This document shows positions 35,183 to 45,300 of a DNA stretch of 64,000 bases, one piece after another. The position numbers and the translations under genes are program-made. This DNA is from Tetrapyrgos nigripes. Taxonomy: Eukaryota > Basidiomycota > Agaricomycetes > Agaricales > Campanellaceae. How positions within the stretch are numbered: position 1 is the first letter of the stretch; each line of letters opens with the position of its first letter. Below the pieces are notes generated by a model. The model ran no database searches. It was not told where the DNA came from and saw nothing but the letters and a program-made list of their open reading frames with translations. The stretch is taken from contig JAACJM010000123.1 in assembly GCA_013368315.1 (NCBI GenBank), positions 186,001 to 250,000 of the forward strand, written 5' to 3'.

Positions 35183-36664
35183 TATTATAACAGATACATA
35201 CTAGGGGATACAGCTATAGTAGCAGACCCACCTAACTACAAAGTCTACAAAGACTTAACAAACCTGCTATAGCAGCCTAATACCGCTAGTACGACTCAAG
35301 GGAAAAAGAAGGAGGAGAAACGCCCCTATTCATGGGTACGTGTTGGCATTACAAACCCAGATTGAAGGCTTAGACCGCTAGATCTGAAAGGACATGTCAC
35401 CATCGGAGAATTCAGATATATGGGATTCTAACCCGGATATATACAAACTTGCGGTGCACATCTACAGATGATTAGAATGGCAAACTGGCACAATATTTAT
35501 ATCAATAGAAAGCTAGAAACCATAGCTTTCAGATGGTACAAAGGGGAGGAACTAGCGGCAACAATACTAAGTGTCTAAAGTGTTGCGAAGTTCACTAACG
35601 TAATAAGGTCCAAAGTAGAGGGATTACTGATTCGGGCATAAGTATTACCAAAAGCAGTACTTACTGAGATCACTACGGATTGGCATCTTAAAGATAAGTG
35701 TGGTACTATCCTTTGCTATACTACGCTAGTTCGTAAGGCTTGAGCATTACTATTGAAGAGCTGGACTCGGATTAGCGGTGTACAAGTTTAACTAGCGGTG
35801 TAAAGGAATAAGTATACGTTCAAAACTATAGAGAACAAAAGGAGGAGACTAGATATGAGGATACCCTAAACCCACAGGATTAGCAGTATTCCGAAGTGTA
35901 GTCATAAGTGGAGCCATCTGAGTCAGGTAGGCTACAGCTGCCAGCACCAGAGAGTACCATATGAGTAACAAGAGTGGGGCAAGGGATGGAGAAATCCCTA
36001 CTACGAAAATTAGATAATATTCAAGTTTCCTGTATACCCTAATTAGAAGGTACCTACTAGATCCAGTAGTTACTACGCTCACAGACTAGCAGTTAGAGTA
36101 GATTTTCTGTTTTCTTTGATATATTTTAGCGGACATTGAAAAGAAATGTAAAACTGTATAGTTGTAGCTACGAGTAGTATAAAAGGACCAGGTATTACTA
36201 GTAGCTACCCAAGCAACGGACTGTAGAGTATCAGGATTCTTCCTATTTAGCGGTAGAGACTGTGAAACACGGACAAGAGCTTCTAAACAAACTTATCATA
36301 CTCACATGGAGTCTAAACATACAGTGTTGGTTAAATCAGTGTTGAATATATTTGTTGGTTGTTTTGTGTTTATAACTTGTGTCCTCGAGACTTGGAAACT
36401 GTGTCTAAGGCATTGGCGCCTTCAAATAGAATTGAACTGGTTGAATTGATATTGTGTGTGTGCCTTCATGCATTTGTGTGTTTTGTGGCAATAGCCTTTG
36501 TGTGTGCCTTCGTGCAAACCTTTACAAGAATCCCCCAAAAGATCTCTAAACTGTGGACTAAATTGAAGAGTATTCTACTTACTAGATACACTCGCAAAAC
36601 AAACTATATAGGTTTTTCTGGTTGTGTTCTGTGTGCTAAGAGCACTTACTAGAGAAACAGCCTA
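35183..36664. other. right part of an unidentified insert in the DIRS-like element
   Basis: About 1.5 kb between the Harbinger-like element and the RT fragment. The plus strand near 35330-35560 gives an amino-acid-like run (KGHVTIGEFRYMGF, a stop, then QMIRMANWHNIYINRKLETI) with several stops, suggesting an old gag-like or other coding region. The stretch 36280-36640 is rich in T and G. No termini, LTR or known domain could be assigned. Confidence 0.5.
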
Positions 36665-38100
36665 TTAGTGGGAGGGGTAACAGAATGAAAAATAGTCACC
36701 TTTGAAAGATGACATGAAGTTTGAGATGGAAGGTAGGTGAGTACAGCCTTCACAGTAGATGAAAGAGCAATGACAAAGAATGCCATGGATATTCTCAACG
36801 ATCTTGAGTTGGCATTGATGGCACATGTTATTGCGAATAAAATCGTCTATACAAGTGAAGTACTTGAGATGTTTCTCCTCTGGCAAGGAGACACGCTTTA
36901 GCACCAAGTCCCAAAGGAATCCAATGAAAACAGTGATGAAGTCAAATTCATCGTCTCCCTTGTCCTTCGTATGCCAAGGCGTTCTAAGATCCTCAATCCA
37001 CTTTAACATCAGGGCCTTATCATAAGGATACTGAAATTCCGCAGATCCATCTGCCGAGTGTAAAGTCAAGACCGGTTCATTGGCACTGCGAAATCGTCTT
37101 TGTAATGCGCCACTGGCCTGACACCCCAAGCATGCCACAATAGCATTGCCAATCATACCCGCATTTCTGCTGGCTGAGGCTGTACCAAAGGGAACACAAT
37201 GGTCAATGTAGAAGGAGGAATCCTCACCCCTGACAACCAAGAAGGGTTTATGATGCGGAAGGGCAGGGCAAGTTCTATGGAACTTTTCAAGGTCAAGGGT
37301 GCAGATTTTGGTTCCAGCAGGGGCAGAGGCAACCTATAGCAGGGTGGGTAAGTAATGGTGTAGCAGGGTAAATAGGGCAGGGTGCAGGGTATAACAGGGT
37401 AGGGTGCAGGGTATATCAGGGTATAAGAGGGGGAAAAAAAAAGGTACCCAAACGGACATACAGGGTATATGAATGGAAATGACTTACCGTATCTGCAACT
37501 CTAGCAGCAGTATCAATGTGGGTAGGGAAATGCTCTTTTTTAATGTAAGAGTTGACCGACGGCTGCTCTGGCACCTCCTTGGAGAAGTGGCGACAGACTC
37601 TGAACCTCGGTGGTAACCCTGGGCCATACTCAGAAATCGCTACAATGAGAGGAGAGACTAGGACAGGACCTTGTAATATAGTCTCAACCTCCTGCAAAGT
37701 ATATGGACCCGAGAAGCAGCCAGCGTCTACCTCTCCCTTGATGTAATCAGCTACCACTTGGGGGTGCTCACGACAGGTGAAGTGGTTATGATGGACATAA
37801 GACTGGTCTAGGGCAGGTAGTTCCCCAATTGGGTAGCCATTGCGAAGGTTGTTAACAAGAAGTGGGTATGAATGTGAAAGGTCATGTTGGCTGATAGCTA
37901 CTTTGAAAGTGTCTGCGTCATATGGTGTAACGATGCGATTAAATATGTTGTTATGGTTGGGAGATGAATTAGCGAGGGGAAGACGGTAGTGTATAGAACC
38001 AGAGAAATCATGGTAGGGAAGGGAAAGAGCATTCTCCAAGGCATCAAGAAAGGTAGACGAGGTGCTTTTGGTCATCTCAATAGTACCCAGGTGAGCCGTT
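36665..38100 (-). pseudogene. reverse transcriptase of the DIRS-like element
   Basis: Two exons around an apparent intron (about 37334-37488, rich in AGGGTA repeats). The first gives DYIKGEVDAGCFSGPYTLQE, RFRVCRHFSKEVPEQPSVNS and FPTHIDTAARVADT; the second gives APAGTKICTLDLEKFHRT, FYIDHCVPFGTASASRNAG, ITVFIGFLWDLVLKRVSLP and KIVENIHGILCHCSFIY. The catalytic motif Y-x-D-D is present as YKDD at 37093-37104 but in another frame, between two compensating frame changes, so the main frame has unrelated residues there. Confidence 0.78.
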
Positions 38101-38103
38101 CGT

Positions 38104-39567
38104 TCAGGTAGAGTTTGATCTGGGGTCAGAGGTGACAGTGCAGTCACAGTGGAAGGCAAAGGCGTAGTGGTTGGGGCTGCCACAGAATGAGCAGACGTGC
38201 TCATGGACACAATCTTTGCAGTGCGCTGAACCCTTCTTGGTGCTGAAGATGTTGAAACCAAGGCAGATCTGCTTGTTGTAAGGGGTGAAGAGGGATCGGT
38301 TCTTGATACGAGCCCACTTGGTACCAAGATTGGAAGGGTGCTGGGCAATGGCATGGCCGAGGCCACCACAGGCAAGGCAGCAGGAAGGACCCTTCTTCTC
38401 CTTGCCACCTGCTGGAAAGGGCTGCTGCCTGGCCAAGGATGTGGAAGGTTGGGTATGGACGGGCCCACTCGAAGGTGGACGGCTGCTCACGACTGTCTCA
38501 GCAATCAGTGTTTCAGTCTTCTTCAAGGTCTGCACTTCCCAGTATTTAGAGGCATATACTGCCTCATTGAACTCAATATGGAAGTTTTCCCAGTCCTGTC
38601 TAAGCTCCTTCTCAATCGGCTTCCACCATTTGTAGCTGTCATAGGAGTCGGGCTGGTGAATGAAGAAAGAACCATGTTTCTGATAGAATAGAGCATACAA
38701 ATTACCATCCGGGCCATCCAGATCCCTACTAGCCATGAAGTTATAGTAGTGGTCTAAAGCCTGGATGGCCTCATGATGTTGAAGACCCTCAGTAGGGTCC
38801 TCAGCAGGGGCCAGCTTCAGCTTCTTCCCTAACGCCTCTAGATCCACCACTATCTCCTTAGCACCAGAATCCGGGTTACGCCAAAGTTTGGTAGGGATAG
38901 ACAATCCCATTTGCATGATCTTGACCAGGTTATCAGTTGTAAAGAAGGGAAGGGGAACATGGAAATGGTTCACCATAATCTTGAGAAGTCGGGGGTATTC
39001 AATCACTACCGGTTGTCCAGGGGTCTTCTTGATGGGGATAAAGACAGGAGTGATGGCTGGGTCTTTAAGGACGGGCGGAGCATTACCTCCATTAGCGTTG
39101 GCATTGGCGATGGCATTGGCATTAGTCAAAGTGAGGCGCTCGGCCTGTTCCTGCAACCAAGCTGTGTGTTCCTTCTCCCTCTGCATCTTCTGCGCTTCTC
39201 TCTCCTCCTCCTCTTTCTTCTCCTTCACATCCTCCTCATTGGCCCAGAAATGGAAACGAGAACTGAGGAGATTGCCCCACATTTCCCTCCACATTTTCAA
39301 TTTTTGGATGTGCTGGAACTCATGGTCTTCTATCATCACCAGAGACACCGTGTCTGAGCCATCGGGTTTACTTGGGTCGCTGAGATGCTCAAGACATTTT
39401 TGACGCCGGGCGATGTTGACCTTCTCGATCTCAGTGTTCTTTCGGAGTCTGACCTCTAGAGGAGCAGCCTTGAGGGCCGCTGCAACTCTCAGGTTGGTGT
39501 GGGTACATCTCTTGGACACGTCAAAATCCTCAGTGCGCTTTGACGTTCCCCGGTTCCAGAGAGGCAT
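38104..39567 (-). CDS. Gag-like protein of the DIRS-like element
   Basis: ATG at 39567 (MPLWNRGTSKRTEDFDVSKR), open for 487 codons to the stop at 38104. An N-terminal globular part is followed by a Glu/Lys-rich coiled-coil-like stretch (KEKKEEEEREAQKMQREKEH, about 39150-39230), a central region (HYYNFMASRDLDGPDGNLYA) and a C-terminal Cys/His cluster (CCLACGGLGHAIAQH, then CLGFNIF...CKDCVHEHVCSFCGSPNHYAF). The order matches the first ORF of agaricomycete DIRS-like elements. This is the least damaged part of the element. RT begins in another frame just past its end. Confidence 0.75.
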   Translation of the reverse strand: MPLWNRGTSKRTEDFDVSKRCTHTNLRVAAALKAAPLEVRLRKNTEIEKVNIARRQKCLEHLSDPSKPDGSDTVSLVMIEDHEFQHIQKLKMWREMWGNLLSSRFHFWANEEDVKEKKEEEEREAQKMQREKEHTAWLQEQAERLTLTNANAIANANANGGNAPPVLKDPAITPVFIPIKKTPGQPVVIEYPRLLKIMVNHFHVPLPFFTTDNLVKIMQMGLSIPTKLWRNPDSGAKEIVVDLEALGKKLKLAPAEDPTEGLQHHEAIQALDHYYNFMASRDLDGPDGNLYALFYQKHGSFFIHQPDSYDSYKWWKPIEKELRQDWENFHIEFNEAVYASKYWEVQTLKKTETLIAETVVSSRPPSSGPVHTQPSTSLARQQPFPAGGKEKKGPSCCLACGGLGHAIAQHPSNLGTKWARIKNRSLFTPYNKQICLGFNIFSTKKGSAHCKDCVHEHVCSFCGSPNHYAFAFHCDCTVTSDPRSNST

Positions 39568-40017
39568 GATGGGATTTGTTAGGGGTTGGGCATGGGAGAC
39601 GAACTGGCAACTAAAAAACAAAGCAAATTTGTTTTTAGGATGAAGGGTATCGAGACGGACTCGGATACCAGTGGAATGATGGGAGGTGCTGTGAGGAATG
39701 AACGAGAGGGATTTTGAGGCAAAAGACGCGTTCTTGAGCGAGAGAAATCGAAAAGAAGGTATGCGTCCTAGGAGCGAGCGTCGGACGAGATGGAAGGCGG
39801 GAGCAAAGCGAATACCAAATCTGCCTTACACGGGAGATTTGTCAGCGAAGGCATAGCCACTCCTTACGCTAGCTTATCCTAAGATAAGCACTTCGTACTT
39901 ATCGCGGAACGCGCTATGCCAAGAAATGTGACTGGCGCATTTGTTTGGTTTTTGCTTTCAGCTGTTTGGCCGAGGCTTGGTAAATAAATATTCCTTTGTC
40001 CCAAACCACTGCCAATA
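39568..40017. other. 5' flank of the DIRS-like element
   Basis: Probably leader or terminal region of the DIRS-like element followed by flanking DNA up to the Harbinger-like copy B. No gene is visible. Confidence 0.35.
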
Positions 40018-40798
40018 GACAGTTTGCGCAGCCACGAGCCTGCCAGAAATGGCACGTGCGCATCACGAACCGCCCGAGAAGCTGAGTTGCGCCTGCACCA
40101 GTCGAAAATTGGGCATTTCTGTATTTCTCGTACATTACACTGCTCACATCACCTGTAACACGTCGTACTACTCAAATGGAAGTTGTTTTGCTCCAGCAAC
40201 AGCAAAATTTCCAACAGCTTCTCCTTAAAATTGTGGATGTCGTTGAAGAGAAAGAGAGTGATGCAGAAAGTGGTTCACGGCCTGGTGGACCGGTAGACTT
40301 GGATGAGCTGGCAGATACAGTGTGGTTAGAACAGTTTCGGTGCGTCCTTGTGCATTGTCAACCGCAACACCAGCTCACATACCCTTAAACAGGTTTACTC
40401 GCAACGAAATATATCAACTCACGGAGGTCCTTGACTTACCACCATTCGTGCACTGCAAGGAGAACAGAATAAAGGAGGATCGCGTCACAGCCCTTTGCAT
40501 GCTCCTCAGACGTCTTGCCTATCCTGGTCGTCTAGCAGACATCCATATGCAGTTCGGCTGGGAGCGAAGTCGTTTCTCTCGTATCACTCGTGTCACAGCT
40601 GCGACAATCTTCAACCGTTGGAAACATCTACTCCGGTCTGGTCATTTTCGATGGCTTGTCGACGAGTAATGGGCATTTTACGGAAAGGAGATGGGGATTA
40701 TACAGTCTACGTGTCTACGGTGGGCGCAACTCAGGGTTTCGAGCGGTTTGTGACGCACATGTGCCATTTCAGGCAGGCTCGTGGCTGCACAAACTGTC
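40018..40798 (+). mobile_element. Harbinger/ISL2EU-like element copy B, uninterrupted, 781 bp
   Basis: Inverted ends of about 45 bp start GACAGTTTGC; TA lies at 40016-40017 and 40799-40800. The plus strand encodes MEVVLLQQQQNFQQLLLKIV from 40176, has an intron with donor GTGCGT and acceptor ACAG (about 40339-40392), then FTRNEIYQLTEVLDLPPF, MLLRRLAYPGRLADI and ITRVTAATIFNRWKHLLRSG, ending in a stop near 40669. This is the N-terminal HTH part of a PIF/Harbinger-type (DDE_4) transposase. The acidic triad region is absent. Superfamily placement between Harbinger and ISL2EU is uncertain because the flank is TA rather than TWA. Confidence 0.83.
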
Positions 40799-42397
40799 TA
40801 ATCTCACTTTTGCTCACCCTCAACCTCGCTCTGAATAGGATATCCAGAACCTTAACCATGCTAAACAGACACTGAACTTCAAATTGCGTGAAATATCGTG
40901 TTGGAGACCAGGAAAAGTAAAGTTACGAGCTAAGGAACGGTAATGGGTTGTGACCTACGTTCCTTTTCCAACGAAGACACGGGTTTCCGTCGTGTTAAGG
41001 TATTCGCACATCGAGTCTATGAAAGATGAAAAGGTCTCACAAGAGGTGGACGATAGGGCAATTGGAAAGGAAGAAGTAGAAGAACTTTTTGCAGTCGAGC
41101 GTTGAGTTTGTACGCCGGTCTCTGTACTGAGTAGTCAGTAAGTGCTCAATATTCAACACTTCAAGATGGCAATGGCTCACTCTACCGGAAGTAGACACAG
41201 CCTAAGGCACTCGTCAATAACCCCGCTGGCCTGATGCATGGTCTAGTCAAGGGGGTCCAAAAAGAATTAAATTATACCGGGGGTCGGAAAAAAAATTTGC
41301 GCCCCCATCAAGGGAACCTACCTACCTTACCTTCCTTATATAGTAGGTTACCTGCTTAATATAGCAATAGCATGTGACTTATGATTACATAAATTATTTG
41401 AACTGCTGTGCTAGTCAGAAGCTTTGCGAAACCTTCAACGAAAAATTGACTGCAACGTGGTCAAAGCAGTATTATCAGACCTTAGATGCATTGTGAACAA
41501 CATGTATTACTGCCAACAGTGAGCGAAAAATTGTTCTAAGGCGCATTTTCGGGGGGGTCAAAAAAAAAAAAATTCGCCTCCTCCAGAGGAACCTACCTAC
41601 CAACCCCCGGTACGGGATTTCCCGGTCCGGACCCCCTTGGGTCTAGTAGCAGGTTTTTCCCTTCGGGCTCCTCCTTCCTCAATCTATCTATCTAGGTTGT
41701 CCTAAGTTAGGAGAAGTCCCGGGTTCAATTCCCGTACAGGCCCTCGCAGTGGTTCATTGTGATGTTTTTGGGTTTTTTATGGCCAGATTCATTGAAACAT
41801 CGCAGTACAGGTCAAGCCGAGCTATCAAACGCTGAAAAGACACACAGTGGGCTATAAAACTCACTAGTTACGCACAGGATTATTCTTTTTGATCTTGAGG
41901 CAATATAAGTGTAGTTCCAGTACTTAACGCCCCTCGTTGAAAGGAGGTGGAACGTACTGGTCACCTATATGGCATCCATGGTGTATTCACCCTCCGCAGC
42001 CACTCGAGGCTTCCTCAGCCGTAGCACTCCGACACTTTTGACTGCTCGACGGCACTGTGCTCGGTGAAGTACATCGACACATATCGAGAGTTTGAGAGAA
42101 TAGATGTGATTGTGGCAAGATTGTGGTGATTCTAAGTACTTCTGCATCGTATCGGGTCGGATCAGGGCTTTGCAATTGGTGTTGCTAAAGAGCGAGCCCG
42201 TAGCGAATAGACAGCTGCATACTTGAGGAACGTTGGCGGTATATACGTGATTCTGGTGATTCCTCGGGGAAAAGCGATGTGAAAGACGTGAAGATTCGAG
42301 TAGATTTCCGCAAAAGGAAAGTGTGAAGGCGGATATGACGTGACCTGTCTTCTCTTCTTAAAGACGCGACAATCTTCATCCGTCGTTGCTGGACGCC
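40799..42397. other. upstream region of the trehalose gene; no further gene
   Basis: Contains two G/C-run and A-run blocks, each followed by GGAACCTACCTACC (about 41275-41335 and 41545-41605), suggesting a small duplicated repeat, and a tRNA-like T-arm word (GGGTTCAATTCCC near 41730) without the rest of a tRNA. The promoter of the plus-strand gene starting at 42398 must lie here, but no specific element is secure. Confidence 0.4.
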
Positions 42398-45300
42398 ATG
42401 TCATCCTCCCTGCGCAACCACAGGGTCATCATCGCCTCCCTTTTCCTCCCCAACACCGTCGTACTTGGCCCAGACGAACCGGAATACTACTCGTACCAGT
42501 CTCCTCAACCGCAAAAACGCTCACCCGAGATTACTGTCCCGGATGTCGTTCTTCGTCTCCAGAAAGACAAGGCTAAGCCTGTCTTGACATCCCAGATCTC
42601 AAGTGCTCATCCACATCTACCTTCATCGGCTCTGGGAACTCCTTCCTCGCCCAGTGTACCAACAGTAGCGAATGCGCCAGGTACAGGTGTCATACCCACA
42701 TTGACATCGACGATGGCTGGGACCCCTCCTACGGTGACTCCGGGGACGACGAATGCCGTTAAATCTATCGTTCAGGACCTCAAGGACCGGGCAACGGCAC
42801 GAAAGAGCGGTGCTCTAAGTGCCAATGTACCACTCACTACTGCACCGCTGTCACCAGGGGCGACTACTGCCGAAATAGCGAATCCCTTTTCGAAACCTGG
42901 AAGTGTTAGCGGCAGTGGTGCTGCTAGTGGTGCTGTGACGCCTGGGTTGGCTAAACAAGGTGTGTTTTCGTCTTGTTACTCCTACTTCACAATTAAGTAT
43001 TTACATCTCATACAGCTGTCACTCATGGTCATCATGGTCATGGTGGAGCACATCGATCTCCACTCTCTCGTGTCGGGTCTTCTGTCGCAATACCCAAACG
43101 CGACGCGTCAGCTGCTCATCCCGCTCCAGTTTCCGCTTCAGACATACCTGTCCCACCTATCCCTGTCACCAGGCACCGAACCCTCTCTCGTCGAACATTC
43201 CGGCGGCAATCCTCCACGGCTCTCTCGTCTTCTTATACTTCCGGTTCAGGACGTTCCAAATCGAAGAGACGCACCCCGGGAGCGGGTAGTACCGCATCGA
43301 TTTCGTCTATTATGTCAGCGTCTTCGACAGCGTCCATTTCTGGAGCTGAAGCATTGGATACACCGAGTTATCCTTCACCAAGTCCTTCAGGTGACGATAT
43401 CTCGACAATGTCGGATTCAGCGACGTTTTATGACGAGGATGAGGGGCATGCAGGTGAGGGCTTTCTTTCGTTACTTTTCTTGACTTCCCGTCATTTCGGT
43501 TTTTTTTTTTTTTGCTCGTGGTAGTCCCGTACTGACCCAGCATCCACATAGACGAAGAAGACGAAGACGAGTTCCACATCGAGCCCAACTCACACTGTAA
43601 CGCGGGCCTCAAAAATGCCGTCGACTCTGTCTCACCCTGGTCTTCCGCTCCTGACGCCAACTTCGTCAGAACAACCTCCCCTACATCCACATCTCCCGTC
43701 GCTACCTCCCCTGGTGCTGGCCCCGGTACTCCCAGTGTCGGTCAGACTCACAAACCTTCTCGTACTCGCACAGGAAGCCGCACATCCTTTTCTAACCCCA
43801 ACGCGTTCTCAACTGATTTACGTGATCGCCCTCTTCGTCAAAAGCTTTGGGTAGGAACGCTTGGAACGAGGACGGACGATTGGAGACCTGAGCTAAGGGG
43901 AAAGGTAGAGGATAAGTTGAGTAAAGAGTTTGAGAATGAGGTAGTGTGGGTTGAGGATGGGGTTTTTGAGGGGGCTTATGATGAGTTTTGTCATCAGGTG
44001 AAGCTTCATTAATGATTTATTTCAATATTTGGCGTTTTACTGATGTTATGGACTTTCTAGGTCCTCTGGCCCACTCTTCACTATACCGTCCCTGATGCGC
44101 CTAAGACGAAGCTTCTCGTGTATTCCTCGCCGACGTCCAAGGCTTATAAGGATTACGTTGAGGTTAATAGGAAGGTTGCGGAGAAGATTAAGGAGATTTA
44201 TAGGTCGGTATCCTTATCTTTCTTTCTGCGTCCATTTCTGCAGTTGTAGCCATCTTCTTGCTTCTTTTCTGGCTTGGTCCTTCTTTCCAATCTTCCCTTT
44301 GTCCTTATATTATACTCTTTTTTCATCAAGATACTGACTATATGCGCATATATAGGGAAGGCGACGTTGTTTGGGTCAACGACTACCACCTTATGTTGGT
44401 ACCGAGAATGTTACGAGCATTGGGCATTGCTGGAGCTGTAGGTGAGTCAATCAGAGCGCATATACACGCCTTGTTCTTCTTTCCTCTACATATGATAACT
44501 AAATATATTCTATCTTTTCTTCGTCGTCTCCTTCAGGCTTCTTCCTCCACGTCTCTTTCCCCTCGTCCGAAATCCTTCGCTGCCTCCCCGTCCGTATCCC
44601 TCTCCTACGTGGTATCCTCGGCGCCGACCTGGTAGGCTTCCAAACAGCCAACCTCGCCCGACACTTCCGTCAAACCTGTGGTCGAGTCCTCGGTGTCGAA
44701 GCCTTACCTAGAGGTGTCGTCGTCGGTGACGAAGCCGATGACGAAGATGCCTATGATGCTTTCGAGAAATTGAAAGCTGGGAAGAAGACGGAGAGCAGTA
44801 GTGAAAGTGATTCCGATGATGCAACCGACCCGAGAAAGAAGAAGGATCCTTATTATGCACCTTTAACGCTCACAGGCGATAACGCCAGCGCCTCTGGACT
44901 CACTCGGTTCGTCAATGTTGGAGTTTTCCCCATGGGTATCGATGTTGGTCGTCTTAAGGAGAGGAGAAAGAGTCCTGAAGTAGAGGAATGGGTCGAGGTG
45001 TTGAAGTCCCGGTACAAGAGCGGAAAGAACCAGAAAGTCAAGTTGGTCGTCGGGAGGGACAAGTTGGACGACGTGCAAGGCGTCAAACAAAAAGTCCAAG
45101 CTTTTGAACTATTCCTCGAAAAACACCCCGAATGGGTCGGAAAGGTCGTCCTTATCCAAATTGCCTTACCTTCCCCCCCACCACCTACTTCCCCCTCTGA
45201 AGGCGGACACTCTAAACCAGCTCACTCCGCCGCAGCTCATTTCTCTTCACTCTCCAACGATTCATCAGCATCTACTGCGGCTTCGACAGATATCACCTCT

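Larger units (their letters stand above)
25072..39567 (-). mobile_element. DIRS-like (tyrosine recombinase) retroelement, split by nested insertions
   Basis: Minus-strand parts in element order are Gag-like (38104-39567), reverse transcriptase (36665 to about 38100), RNase H (26613-27148) and tyrosine recombinase (25072-25830). The RT fragment ends FMSSFKGDYFSFCYPSH at 36665 and the RNase H fragment resumes YHRILIKDLKWWREIL at 27145, as one continuous family sequence would, so 27149-36664 is inserted DNA. RT plus RNase H plus a tyrosine recombinase instead of a DDE integrase defines the DIRS order. Every domain carries damage. Terminal repeats were not identified, so outer limits are coding limits only. 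Confidence 0.8.

Noticed and set aside
41700..41745. tRNA gene suggested by GGGTTCAATTCCC and CAGGCCC
   Set aside because: Only a T-arm-like word and a 3' acceptor-like end are present; no D-arm, anticodon arm or pairing 5' acceptor strand upstream.
40799..42397. Stress response elements (CCCCT) controlling the trehalose gene
   Set aside because: Only one or two matches occur and one lies inside a repeat-like block; this is expected by chance.
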